A stretch of 64,000 nt of DNA from NCBI RefSeq assembly GCF_900114005.1, contig NZ_FORM01000005.1, positions 62,001-126,000 on the forward strand. The letters run 5' to 3'. A program made the translations under genes and the position numbers. This DNA comes from Olleya namhaensis (GTDB lineage: Bacteria; Bacteroidota; Bacteroidia; Flavobacteriales; Flavobacteriaceae). The notes below the pieces were generated by a model. That model was given only the letters and a program-made list of their open reading frames with translations, had not been told where the DNA came from and ran no database searches. Below, piece by piece: positions 52,872 to 60,651 of this stretch (position 1 is the first letter of the stretch; every line of letters starts with the position of its first letter).

Positions 52872-53519
52872 TTATTTAGACTTAGATTCTACCCAAGTAT
52901 TTATTGTTCCAGATCCACCAATCATTGCTTTTGGTACTTCAATTACTATAGACATCACATTACTACCAGCAAAAGTGTCTGTTCCAGGATTGTTAAACGC
53001 TGTAGCAGTACCACCAATAATTGCAGAATATTGGTTAAAATCAAAGAAAAAAGGATCATCTCTTGGTCCTGCAAAAGCAGTAATACCATTACTTGACTCA
53101 GTCATTGCAGTTTCACCATAAGCAGTAATATCTACTACAGTTTGCGTTGCATTAGTCAAAATTGTACTACTTAATCCTGTTGTACCTGGAGCCACTGGCC
53201 CAAAAAAGTACATTTTACCATCTCTTGGTATAGCTTGGATTACTAAATCTTCAACATTGTCTCCTGTATTGTCAATGTTAAACTCAATCATGACGTTTTC
53301 GTCAAAACTAGCACTAGCTGATGCGGTAGGACTTAATAACCCTTGCACGTTTGCTACAAATACTAAATTGTTTGTGTCTTCACCCTGAAAAGCGTAAAAG
53401 TCTGTAATGTCACTTGTACCACCTTGTACTGCTGGAGCATCAATGTGATCTGCTGATAAGAAGAAGAAACTTGCTGCTGCAAATACACCTACTCCTAAAA
53501 TAAATTTGAAATTTTTCAT
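52872..53519 (-). CDS. DUF4331-type secreted protein, N-terminal half
   Basis: This is a 215-residue secreted protein. After a signal peptide ending near FFLSA (residue 22) it has ADHIDAPAVQGGTSDITDFYAFQ, the typical start of DUF4331 domains, with the HxDAP and DxTDFYAF patterns. MIEFNIDNTGDNVEDLVIQ near 74 and PRDDPFFFDFNQY near 152 also fit. It ends with SIVIEVPKAMIG before the usual second half. It is the first gene of the unit DUF4331-DUF4331-TPR-TonB receptor on the minus strand. Confidence 0.7.
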   Translation of the reverse strand: MKNFKFILGVGVFAAASFFFLSADHIDAPAVQGGTSDITDFYAFQGEDTNNLVFVANVQGLLSPTASASASFDENVMIEFNIDNTGDNVEDLVIQAIPRDGKMYFFGPVAPGTTGLSSTILTNATQTVVDITAYGETAMTESSNGITAFAGPRDDPFFFDFNQYSAIIGGTATAFNNPGTDTFAGSNVMSIVIEVPKAMIGGSGTINTWVESKSK

Positions 53520-53644
53520 AATGTTTTTGAGATTTTTGTTAATTTATATTTTTGGTTCTCGAAGACACTTACGCAACTTTTACAATAGCGGTTTTATAAA
53601 AGTTTAGTTTTTTTGAAAAAATGTGAAAAATAATTTTAAAAAAG

Positions 53645-53652
53645 TATCTTTG
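53645..53652 (+). promoter_or_regulatory. -7 element TATCTTTG
   Basis: TATCTTTG matches TAnnTTTG exactly and lies 21 bases before the start of the LETM1-related gene. A TGTG at 53622-53625 is at the right distance for a weak -33 element. Confidence 0.65.
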
Positions 53653-53673
53653 ACCTTATAATTACAAACAACA

Positions 53674-54855
53674 ATGAACCCATCTGCTTCAGGCTGGATT
53701 AAAAAATTAATTAAAGAGCTAAAACCCGAAAAACTCTTTAAATACAATGACTTAGAAGTGTACTACAGACATTTTAGAGACTGTGGTTTTATATACGGAA
53801 GCAACGTAACAATTGTAAATAACTGGATTGAAAATGATGATTTTGAAGCAGACGAAATTTGTAAAATAAATTTAGTAATTGCTTTACTTATTGCCTATAC
53901 TAACCATAATACTAGTCAAGATTTTTATACAGAAGTTGTTAATTTTTACAACACTATTAATAAAAAAAGAGTCTCTTTTTTACAATTTATAATAGCGTCT
54001 AAAGACGTAAAAGATCAAACCGAGAACATTATCAATAAGCGTATACAAATAGACGACAACCTTATTGATAAAAGTTTTAACTATTTTATTACCAACGCCT
54101 TACTTTTTGTAGATGTTTTAGCGTTTAGACAGTATTTAAAAACAGGCGCAATAAGTGAAGACTATATACAGCGCTACGAAGCTATAATAGAAAGTATTGT
54201 TTTGAATACTTTAAATAGTAAAAAAGAAAAATCTGAATACGATAAAAGTTTAATTAATCTGTTTGAGCAATCATTACGCTACCAGCGTGATACTGTATTA
54301 TTATATAACGAAGCTATTAAAAATGTGGATAGCAATTTATTTTCGCGCTATTGCTTAGACCTAGCAGCTATGGCTACTTGGACGGATGCAACATTGGATA
54401 ACGAAGAAGTTGTATTTTTAAATACTTTAGGCAAAAACCTTAATCTAACACAACATCAGACAGACGAAGCTTCAAAAACCATTGAAGAATTTTATAAAAC
54501 GTACAGACAAAAAGTACCGTTATTAGGCTCTAAAAATATTGTGAAAACGTTTTACGATAACTCTACTAACATGGTATTTAAACTGATTAAACGTAACAGT
54601 AAACGCTTAACAAAGGAGTTATTAGAAAGTAAAGAACTGGTTATTTTATTATCAAAATCCACTGTTAGAGATTTAAGTAAAGAAGAACAAAGAAAAGTTC
54701 AGGAACAGTTACTTGACATCTTTAAATCGGTACCAAGTTTGGCTATATTTTTACTACCCGGTGGTGCTTTACTATTACCATTAGTAGTTAAATTTATACC
54801 TAAATTATTACCAAGTGCTTTTGATGACAACAGAATTGAAGACGAAGAAGAGTAA
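53674..54855 (+). CDS. LETM1-related protein
   Basis: This is a 393-residue protein with a helical body that I recognise mainly by its C-terminus. STVRDLSKEEQRKVQEQLLDIFKSVPSLAIFLLPGGALLLPLVVKFIPKLLPSAFDD (split here over residues 330-387) fits the LETM1-like ribosome-binding/membrane segment, with one hydrophobic hairpin. Flavobacterial relatives have been called LETM1-related biofilm-associated proteins. No enzymatic motif is visible. It is a single gene, convergent with the response regulator and only 3 bases from it. Confidence 0.7.
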   Translation: MNPSASGWIKKLIKELKPEKLFKYNDLEVYYRHFRDCGFIYGSNVTIVNNWIENDDFEADEICKINLVIALLIAYTNHNTSQDFYTEVVNFYNTINKKRVSFLQFIIASKDVKDQTENIINKRIQIDDNLIDKSFNYFITNALLFVDVLAFRQYLKTGAISEDYIQRYEAIIESIVLNTLNSKKEKSEYDKSLINLFEQSLRYQRDTVLLYNEAIKNVDSNLFSRYCLDLAAMATWTDATLDNEEVVFLNTLGKNLNLTQHQTDEASKTIEEFYKTYRQKVPLLGSKNIVKTFYDNSTNMVFKLIKRNSKRLTKELLESKELVILLSKSTVRDLSKEEQRKVQEQLLDIFKSVPSLAIFLLPGGALLLPLVVKFIPKLLPSAFDDNRIEDEEE

Positions 54856-54858
54856 ACA

Positions 54859-55614
54859 TTACTCTAACCACTCTTTAAAATCCTTTACACGCTCTCTAGC
54901 CACAATAACCTCATCTTCATTATAATTGTTAAGCTTTATTTGTAAACGCGAGTTAGTGTAGCTTATAATGTCTTTAATAGCATTTATATTAATAAAGAAT
55001 TTACGATTGATTCTAAAAAAGGTATCTGGTTCCAATTCATTTTCCAAAGCCTCTAATGTGGTGTCTAACAAATAATTTCGACCTTCCGTAGTATATAGAT
55101 AAGTCCCTTTGTTTTCGCTGTAAAAGCACTCTACATCATCAATATTTACTAATTTTAAATGTTGCCCTACTTTAACCGAAAACCGTTTTTTATAAACCCT
55201 GTCAATTGGATTAATCAATAACTTTTTAATATCCTCAAAATCTAAGGCAATATTAGTTTTCTGCGGAAGCCTAGTTTTATATTTAGCAACAGCTGTTTCT
55301 AAATCTTCATCATCGATAGGTTTTAATAAATAATCGATACTATTTAGTTTAAAAGCTTGCAAAGCATATTCGTCATAAGCAGTTGTAAATATAATAGCCG
55401 ATTTAACCTCAACCTGATCAAAAATCTCAAAAGACAAACCATCACTAAGCTGAATGTCTAAAAAGATAACATCTGGATGTGGATTATTATTAAACCATTG
55501 GATAGATTCTTCTACCGAATGCAACATTGTTTCCGCAGTAATATCAATTGCTTCTAACATACGTTTTAAACGTCTTGCAGATGGTTTTTCGTCTTCTATA
55601 ATTATGACTTTCAT
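54859..55614 (-). CDS. LytTR-family response regulator
   Basis: This is a 251-residue response regulator. The receiver domain (about 1-118) has the acidic pair in IIEDEKPSARR, the phosphorylated Asp in VIFLDIQLSDG near residue 56, and the Lys in DYLLKPID near 104. The LytTR DNA-binding domain (about 145-250) has VECFYSENKGTYLYT and FFRINRKFFININAI. It is the last gene of the operon that begins with a TPR protein and a LytS-type histidine kinase, and is its output component. The target genes are unknown. Confidence 0.92.
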   Translation of the reverse strand: MKVIIIEDEKPSARRLKRMLEAIDITAETMLHSVEESIQWFNNNPHPDVIFLDIQLSDGLSFEIFDQVEVKSAIIFTTAYDEYALQAFKLNSIDYLLKPIDDEDLETAVAKYKTRLPQKTNIALDFEDIKKLLINPIDRVYKKRFSVKVGQHLKLVNIDDVECFYSENKGTYLYTTEGRNYLLDTTLEALENELEPDTFFRINRKFFININAIKDIISYTNSRLQIKLNNYNEDEVIVARERVKDFKEWLE

Positions 55615-55741
55615 TAGTACTATAATTTGGTTGGTTTGTTATATTATTTTACTCTATTATTCTAGATAGGTTTCAATTAAAAAAATTTAAGACTAATAGG
55701 CTATCGCTAGTTTTAATTAATTTTCAACTTATCCCTTACAA

Positions 55742-55781
55742 CTTTAGCCTTTTGCCTTTAGCCTTTTGCCTTTAGCCTTTT
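55742..55781. repeat. 14-base tandem repeat, 2.9 copies
   Basis: CTTTAGCCTTTTGC is repeated twice and then followed by CTTTAGCCTTTT. It lies between the 2TM gene and the response regulator of one operon. It has no coding meaning and is a good candidate for length variation between strains. Confidence 0.85.
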
Positions 55782-55798
55782 AAACTTCCTCTAATCAC

Positions 55799-56146
55799 CT
55801 ACTCCCAACGTCTATTGTCCTTTTCTTTATTCATGTATCTTTCAATTTTACGCTGTTCCCAGTCTTTTCCAAAGAGGTAATCCGTACCAAAAACGCCTAA
55901 AAAATGAAACCCAACGCCTATTCCCCAAAATAAAGGAGTAGACCAGACAGCAAAACTCCAAAACGGTTCTCCTGACTTAGAATAAATCATTACTATTAAA
56001 AAAATATTAACGACAATATAGATCGCAAAGTGCCAATAAAAACCGACAATTTTATCCACTTTTTTCTTAGCTCTTAAATACGCTTCTTCTTTTTCAAATC
56101 TAGACTGTTGATTGTCTTCCAGATATGTATCAATGTCATTTTTCAT
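55799..56146 (-). CDS. 2TM-domain protein
   Basis: This is a 115-residue protein with two membrane helices (about 33-53 and 63-88) between charged ends, the 2TM domain (PF13239). EAYLRAKKKVDKIVGFYWHFAIY and GKDWEQRKIERYM mark the two conserved flanks. It is a paralogue of the C-terminal domain of the histidine kinase encoded 11 bases upstream. It probably associates with that kinase in the membrane. Confidence 0.85.
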   Translation of the reverse strand: MKNDIDTYLEDNQQSRFEKEEAYLRAKKKVDKIVGFYWHFAIYIVVNIFLIVMIYSKSGEPFWSFAVWSTPLFWGIGVGFHFLGVFGTDYLFGKDWEQRKIERYMNKEKDNRRWE

Positions 56147-56157
56147 AATGCGCTAAT

Positions 56158-57498
56158 TTAATTATAACGTTGTTGATTATCCTCTTCCATAAACTTTCTA
56201 ATCTTCTTGTCTTCCCATGATTTACCAAGCATACCATCATTTACAAACACTTTATAAGCGTGAAAAGATAAGCCTACCGCCCAACCAAACATTGGAAAGA
56301 AAAACCATTTATAGTCCCAACTTGTTTTATAATTAATAAAAATTAAAAACGGAATAACAATACAGTACGATATCAGGTTATAGTAAAACTCTTTTAATTC
56401 TTCTACATGTTTACGGGCTCTAACGTAAGAGTCGTCTAACTGTTTTTGTGGTATTTGTTTCATTATCGAAATTTCTTTACTAAGCATTGGTATTGACACT
56501 AAAAAACTAGTGCTATTCTGATTAATACTGACACGCTTATTAGTTAATAATTGGTAGCGTTGTTTGATATTTTCTAAGCCAACACCACTACTCTTTTTTA
56601 CAATTTGTTTAGGTTGCAGATTGTTTTCTACAACTAGATTTTGTTCGGTTTCATAAATCTTAATATGTAACGGTTTGCCACTAGTAACAATATTATGCTT
56701 TACAGCATTTTCTAGTAACAACTGTAACGCTAATGGCACCACTTTACTTTCTGGGTCTAAAGCCTGTTCTGGAATATCAAAGATGATGCTGTCTTCAAAT
56801 CTCATTTTAAGTAAAGACATATATGTTTTTGCGAATTTTAACTCTTCATCTACTGTAACTAATTCTTTATTTTTCTGTTCTAAAACATAACGATAAACTT
56901 TAGATAAGCTAGTCGTGAATTTTTGTGCGCTTTCTGGATTTTCTTCAATTAAACTAGTTAATACATTTAAGCTATTAAATAAAAAATGAGGATCCAATTG
57001 GTTTTTTAAAGCATCAAATTTTGCGCTTGCCGTACCAGCAATAACTTTTTGTTCTTTTAATTTATTTTTCTGAAATCTGTTATAAAAATAAACCACATGA
57101 AACACAGATACTATGGTCAACGTTATCCATAGCCCAAAGGAGTAACCACTCCATGACTCGTTAGCAATAAAAAATTTAAACGAGTTACCTACGTAAACAA
57201 TAGATGTAAAAGCTCTTAATAAAAACAAGCCTAAAAGCGTAATTAACGTAGAACCAACAATACCTAGAAGGATTCTTTTAATATACGCTCCAGGTTTCCA
57301 ATTGATACGTTCCATAAAACCAAAAAACGTCATATTAGAAAACCCTAAAACAATAGCATATAACTGATAGAATATAAAATCCTCTATAAATTGCCCAACC
57401 GAATCGTAGCTAAATCCATTAGACATGTATTGTCCAACAACAAAAACTAAGCACCCAATTGCAAAGGTTAAAACAATATTTTTTAAAATTTTATTCAT
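56158..57498 (-). CDS. LytS-type sensor histidine kinase with C-terminal 2TM domain
   Basis: This is a 446-residue membrane kinase from ATG 57498 (a GTG 24 bases upstream is possible but gives no better signal). Four membrane helices fill the first 150 residues. The His_kinase domain has the phospho-acceptor in LDPHFLFNSLNVLTSLI near 185, and the ATPase has LLLENAVKHNIV near 275 and SSGVGLENIKQRY near 320. After it (about 355-446) comes a 2TM domain with ARKHVEELKEFYYNLISY and GKSWEDKKIRKFMEE. This fusion is unusual in that the same domain is also encoded next door on its own. The partner is the LytTR regulator at 54859. Confidence 0.9.
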   Translation of the reverse strand: MNKILKNIVLTFAIGCLVFVVGQYMSNGFSYDSVGQFIEDFIFYQLYAIVLGFSNMTFFGFMERINWKPGAYIKRILLGIVGSTLITLLGLFLLRAFTSIVYVGNSFKFFIANESWSGYSFGLWITLTIVSVFHVVYFYNRFQKNKLKEQKVIAGTASAKFDALKNQLDPHFLFNSLNVLTSLIEENPESAQKFTTSLSKVYRYVLEQKNKELVTVDEELKFAKTYMSLLKMRFEDSIIFDIPEQALDPESKVVPLALQLLLENAVKHNIVTSGKPLHIKIYETEQNLVVENNLQPKQIVKKSSGVGLENIKQRYQLLTNKRVSINQNSTSFLVSIPMLSKEISIMKQIPQKQLDDSYVRARKHVEELKEFYYNLISYCIVIPFLIFINYKTSWDYKWFFFPMFGWAVGLSFHAYKVFVNDGMLGKSWEDKKIRKFMEEDNQQRYN

Positions 57499-57527
57499 AG
57501 TTATTACTTTTAAAACACGCACTATAG

Positions 57528-58154
57528 CTATTGGTTACAAGCTTTAGTTAATTGTTCTGCACGCTCTTGTCCCCAATTTGGATCAAATGCTGTTTCTGGT
57601 TTAAAGTTAGCAAAAAGTTGCAGAGATTTTTCTATTTGCTCACAAAATGGCTTAGTATCTTTTCCAAAATACTTTGCGGTTCCCATATCCCATTCTGCTT
57701 TACTTAACATAACTCTAGGATTATCAGGCGCTAATTGTGCTGCTTGGCTATATAAAGCATTTATTTTACCAGATAACGTCATCCCATAAGTTGCACCATC
57801 ACTAACGACATAAACCATGTGCAGCATAGCTTGCAAAACCAATATTTCGGGATTATCTTTAGACTGGGCAGTCGCATTATCCACAAAACCTTGTGCTTTT
57901 TTTAACTGAGCATCTAAAACATCTTTCTCTTTTAATTTAGAAAATCCGTCCAAGATTAATACTTGCGCAGCATAATATGAAGGCAACCAATTATCGGTTT
58001 CTGCAGTTGCAATGCGCTCAAATAAATTAGAAGCTTCTGTTATTTGACCTTGTTCCCAAAGCTCAAAAGCTTTGTTCATTCCTGATTTATACGTGGTTTG
58101 TGCTTGTAACATTGACGTTATAAAAAACACAATAGTAAAAGTTAATTTATACAT
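57528..58154 (-). CDS. secreted TPR-like protein
   Basis: This is a 208-residue protein from ATG 58154, which gives a signal peptide ending near LQAQ (residue 19); the frame upstream lies in a promoter-like region. Weak tetratricopeptide-like helices are seen (AFELWEQGQITEASNLFERIA, INALYSQAAQLAPDNPRVMLSKAEWDMG). It is the first gene of the operon with the histidine kinase. Its role may be sensing or scaffolding in the periplasm, but nothing enzymatic is visible. Confidence 0.7.
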   Translation of the reverse strand: MYKLTFTIVFFITSMLQAQTTYKSGMNKAFELWEQGQITEASNLFERIATAETDNWLPSYYAAQVLILDGFSKLKEKDVLDAQLKKAQGFVDNATAQSKDNPEILVLQAMLHMVYVVSDGATYGMTLSGKINALYSQAAQLAPDNPRVMLSKAEWDMGTAKYFGKDTKPFCEQIEKSLQLFANFKPETAFDPNWGQERAEQLTKACNQ

Positions 58155-58179
58155 GATTATAGAGTTATTAATTACACTA

Positions 58180-58187
58180 CAAAGATG
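58180..58187 (-). promoter_or_regulatory. -7 element CATCTTTG of the TPR-LytS unit
   Basis: On the minus strand, CATCTTTG matches TAnnTTTG at 7 of 8 positions and lies 25 bases before ATG 58154. No -33 TTTG is seen at the normal distance. Confidence 0.45.
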
Positions 58188-58331
58188 CTGCACAAACCGG
58201 CTTATTAAAAAAAAGCATGACCCAACTGTTATTTTTTTAGGCTGAATTGTAAGTCGTATTCAGTTACATAAACATAGCTATTGTATTTACCTGACAAAAC
58301 AGTAACTTTAAATCATCAAAACCAGTTACTT

Positions 58332-58745
58332 ATGCCTATTAAAACAGTCGAAATCATTGTATTTAGTATCATCGGATTATTAATACTCCTTAATTTACTT
58401 TTAAACATTAATAAGTATAAAAACGACACTATTAATGTTGTTATTAAAAACTGGAGTCACAATAAATACTTTTTTATAACTTTTGTTTGGGGTGTATTTG
58501 GAGGTCACTTTTTTTTAGGTAGTAAAAAGCCTGTTTTAGATATTTTTATTACCCATTGGGAAATCCCGCCAATTGCATTAGTGCTAATTGTTATAATCAT
58601 GATTATCTATGGTAGAAAATTACCTAAAGATTTAATTATAAAAACGAAACACCAAGTATTACTATTAATTTCTGGGCTACTATTTGGGCATTTTATATGG
58701 TCTCAACGCCATGAAGAGTTTATTAATTTCGCCTTAAACAATTAA
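58332..58745 (+). CDS. small membrane protein, four helices, paralogue 1
   Basis: This is a 137-residue integral membrane protein from ATG 58332; a TTG at 58281 in frame lies in the promoter area. Four hydrophobic helices are seen, with the charged pieces NKYKNDTINVVIKNWSHNKY and GRKLPKDLI between them. It shows the same helix order as the next gene (FFLGSKK against FFTTKH after a WG start), so the two are diverged tandem copies. The family is not recognised and no function is proposed. Confidence 0.65.
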   Translation: MPIKTVEIIVFSIIGLLILLNLLLNINKYKNDTINVVIKNWSHNKYFFITFVWGVFGGHFFLGSKKPVLDIFITHWEIPPIALVLIVIIMIIYGRKLPKDLIIKTKHQVLLLISGLLFGHFIWSQRHEEFINFALNN

Positions 58746-58749
58746 AAAT

Positions 58750-59184
58750 ATGCAACCAATAAACCAACTGTTAGACCAAGATACTTTTATCAAAAAAGTA
58801 CAGTATTTAATAATTACTTTATTTTTATTACTAATTGCATTTGATATTTATCTAGCTGTAGATACAACGACAGATAACGACACTATTAGCCGAATTATAA
58901 AAAATTATACTGATAATGGGTTATATGTCCTAACCTTTTTTTGGGGTGCATTAGCAGCAAATTTCTTCTTTACTACCAAACACGTTTTATTAGTTAGCGG
59001 TACCATTGGAAGTATAATTTTAGTCGTGCTTGCTTTTTTTATCTATTGGTTTAGCTTAGGAACAAAAGTTGAAACTTTTATTGGCCCCACGGAAAATGAT
59101 ATACGTATCGCACATGCTATTTACATGATCATTGGGTTTTTAATAGCATTTTTAGTTTGGAGACAGCGTGGTGTGCACGGGTAA
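58750..59184 (+). CDS. small membrane protein, four helices, paralogue 2
   Basis: This is a 144-residue integral membrane protein starting 4 bases after paralogue 1. Helices lie near 21-40, 66-78, 84-105 and 120-140. NDTISRIIKNYTDNGLYVLTFFWGALAANFFFTTKH aligns with the corresponding part of paralogue 1 (split into helix and loop). The C-terminus ends in FLVWRQRGVHG, matching FIWSQRHEEF in the other. The function is unknown. Confidence 0.65.
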   Translation: MQPINQLLDQDTFIKKVQYLIITLFLLLIAFDIYLAVDTTTDNDTISRIIKNYTDNGLYVLTFFWGALAANFFFTTKHVLLVSGTIGSIILVVLAFFIYWFSLGTKVETFIGPTENDIRIAHAIYMIIGFLIAFLVWRQRGVHG

Positions 59185-59220
59185 TAGATAAATTGAATTA
59201 TATTTACATAAAAAATAATC

Positions 59221-59733
59221 ATGTCATCAACATTCGCTGCAATAGATTTTGAAACTGCAAAAAGCCATCATATTTGTTCGGTAGGAATTGTGACGTTTAA
59301 AGACGGGGTTATTGTGGACGAGTTTCATGCGTTAATACAACCACCAAACAACGATTATAATTTTCACAATATACAAGTCCATGGTATTACTGAGGATGAC
59401 ACACGATTTGCACCAAATTTTAAAGCGGTATACCCTGAAATAAAAAAACGGATTTCGGGAATCACAACCGTTGCGCACAATGAGTCTTTTGACCGTACTG
59501 TTTTACAAAAAACGATGACAGATTATAACATTCCACATTCTGATTTGATTATGGAACATCGTTGGGAGTGTACATTAAAACTATATCGTAATAAAGGCTA
59601 CAAACCAGCTAAATTAGACGCGTGTTGTAAAGTGCATAATATTGCACTAAAACATCACGACGCGTTATCTGATGCTAGAGCATGCGGTAAGTTGTTTTTA
59701 ATTGCTCAATTTGAGTCTTTACCTTTGTTTTAA
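59221..59733 (+). CDS. DEDDh 3'-5' exonuclease (DnaQ-like)
   Basis: This is a 170-residue nuclease of the DnaQ/RNase T superfamily. The catalytic acidic residues are in AAIDFETAKSH near residue 6 (Asp, Glu), in TVAHNESFDRTVL near 85 (Asp) and in HHDALSDARACGK near 152 (His, Asp). It is the stand-alone short form, similar to the epsilon-type exonuclease fold but without a polymerase-binding tail. It may act in DNA repair or in RNA trimming. It starts 36 bases after the membrane paralogue. Confidence 0.88.
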   Translation: MSSTFAAIDFETAKSHHICSVGIVTFKDGVIVDEFHALIQPPNNDYNFHNIQVHGITEDDTRFAPNFKAVYPEIKKRISGITTVAHNESFDRTVLQKTMTDYNIPHSDLIMEHRWECTLKLYRNKGYKPAKLDACCKVHNIALKHHDALSDARACGKLFLIAQFESLPLF

Positions 59734-59923
59734 CGGTTCTCGATACACTTCTCCTACGTCGAAGCACTCGAACTGACGTAATTCGTTTACTCACACTTAA
59801 ACAGAAACCTTATCACATTATAAGCACGTATCGTCACTTCGAGTGGTTTGTGAGGTACGAGCAAATTGTATCGAGAAGTTATTCAAACAGTAACGGTTCT
59901 TGATACACTTCTCCTACGTCGAA
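59731..59923. repeat. REP-like element: two direct copies and one inverted core
   Basis: TAACGGTTCTCGATACACTT (then CTCCTACGTCGAA) at 59731-59763 recurs at 59891-59923 with one change, a distance of 160 bases. Between them, GTATCGAGAA at 59868-59877 is the exact complement of TTCTCGATAC at 59737-59746. This makes a large hairpin that resembles REP/BIME elements. It starts two bases before the end of the exonuclease gene. Confidence 0.75.
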
Positions 59924-60050
59924 TTACTAAAACTGACATGGTGTAATTATTCATGTGTGATTACTCTTGATTACATCCAAAACAAAAAAAAATAGCAAAC
60001 TGAGTTTTATCTCTGCTTACTATTAATTAATACTATTTAAAACGTTGCGT
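59734..60050. other. gene-free stretch with repeat copies
   Basis: There is no reading frame of note over 317 bases. It holds two 33-base direct repeats (59731-59763 and 59891-59923) and an inverted copy of their core at 59868-59877. The last 100 bases are AT-rich and without visible structure. Confidence 0.7.
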
Positions 60051-60557
60051 TTATTCAACATTATAAGTAATCAGACTACTGCATTCTGTAGTGCTTCTTG
60101 TTCTGTAATAAGAAATGCTTCTATCGTCATTCTCTTTGGTTACTGAGTATGTGTTATCACAATACACCGTTATAAATCTAGTCCCCACAAAAGCATCATT
60201 TGTATTGTCTACATCTACTGTATAATTGTAAAGATAACGTCCGTCTTCTATTTTCTCCCAGGTTCCAGTTGCTGTTTCTACAGTTGCATAAAACTCCATA
60301 AAAGTCCCATCGGAATTAAAGGTTATTAATATTTCTGAGTCTTCAAAAACACTTTTAAACCATCTGTCAACAAGCGTCCATTCTGTCCCGGTCCATTCGT
60401 CTAAAGTAGATTCTAAGCTTTCTGATCGGTACATTTGCCAATCCCCGATGACTTGGTTGACTTCTTCAGGATTGTCCGCAGTATCGTCGTCGTTATTACA
60501 CGACACAACACTAATTAGGGATAAGATAATAAAGGCATTTAAAACATAATTTTTCAT
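60051..60557 (-). CDS. lipocalin-like lipoprotein
   Basis: This is a 168-residue lipoprotein (lipobox VVSCNN near residue 19). It has the small beta-barrel pattern of lipocalin-like proteins common in Bacteroidota: VIGDWQMYRSESLESTLDEW near 36, ILITFNSDGTFMEFYATVETATGTW near 75, then YLYNYTV strands. It is a single gene. Ligand and role are unknown. Confidence 0.7.
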   Translation of the reverse strand: MKNYVLNAFIILSLISVVSCNNDDDTADNPEEVNQVIGDWQMYRSESLESTLDEWTGTEWTLVDRWFKSVFEDSEILITFNSDGTFMEFYATVETATGTWEKIEDGRYLYNYTVDVDNTNDAFVGTRFITVYCDNTYSVTKENDDRSISYYRTRSTTECSSLITYNVE

Positions 60558-60651
60558 AGCAGTGAAAATTTAAAGTTAGTTATTTATTAATATAACCAAT
60601 ATGCACCTTTATTTCCTACCCTAGATGGCTTTTACTTTAAAAACCAAACTT

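Noticed and set aside
53553-53610. ACGCAACTTT stretch between the DUF4331 and LETM1-related genes as an ECF promoter
   Set aside because: It resembles an ECF -35 box, but no copies with fixed spacing were found elsewhere in the window, so a single instance is not enough.
55742-55781. Tandem repeat as a CRISPR remnant
   Set aside because: Units are 14 bases and have no spacers; no cas genes are in the window.
57955-57975. ACTTGCGC in the TPR gene as a cluster promoter site
   Set aside because: No second box at the required spacing; coding sequence.
58281-58331. TTG start for the first small membrane protein
   Set aside because: It would add 17 residues without similarity to the paralogue; ATG 58332 gives matching N-termini.
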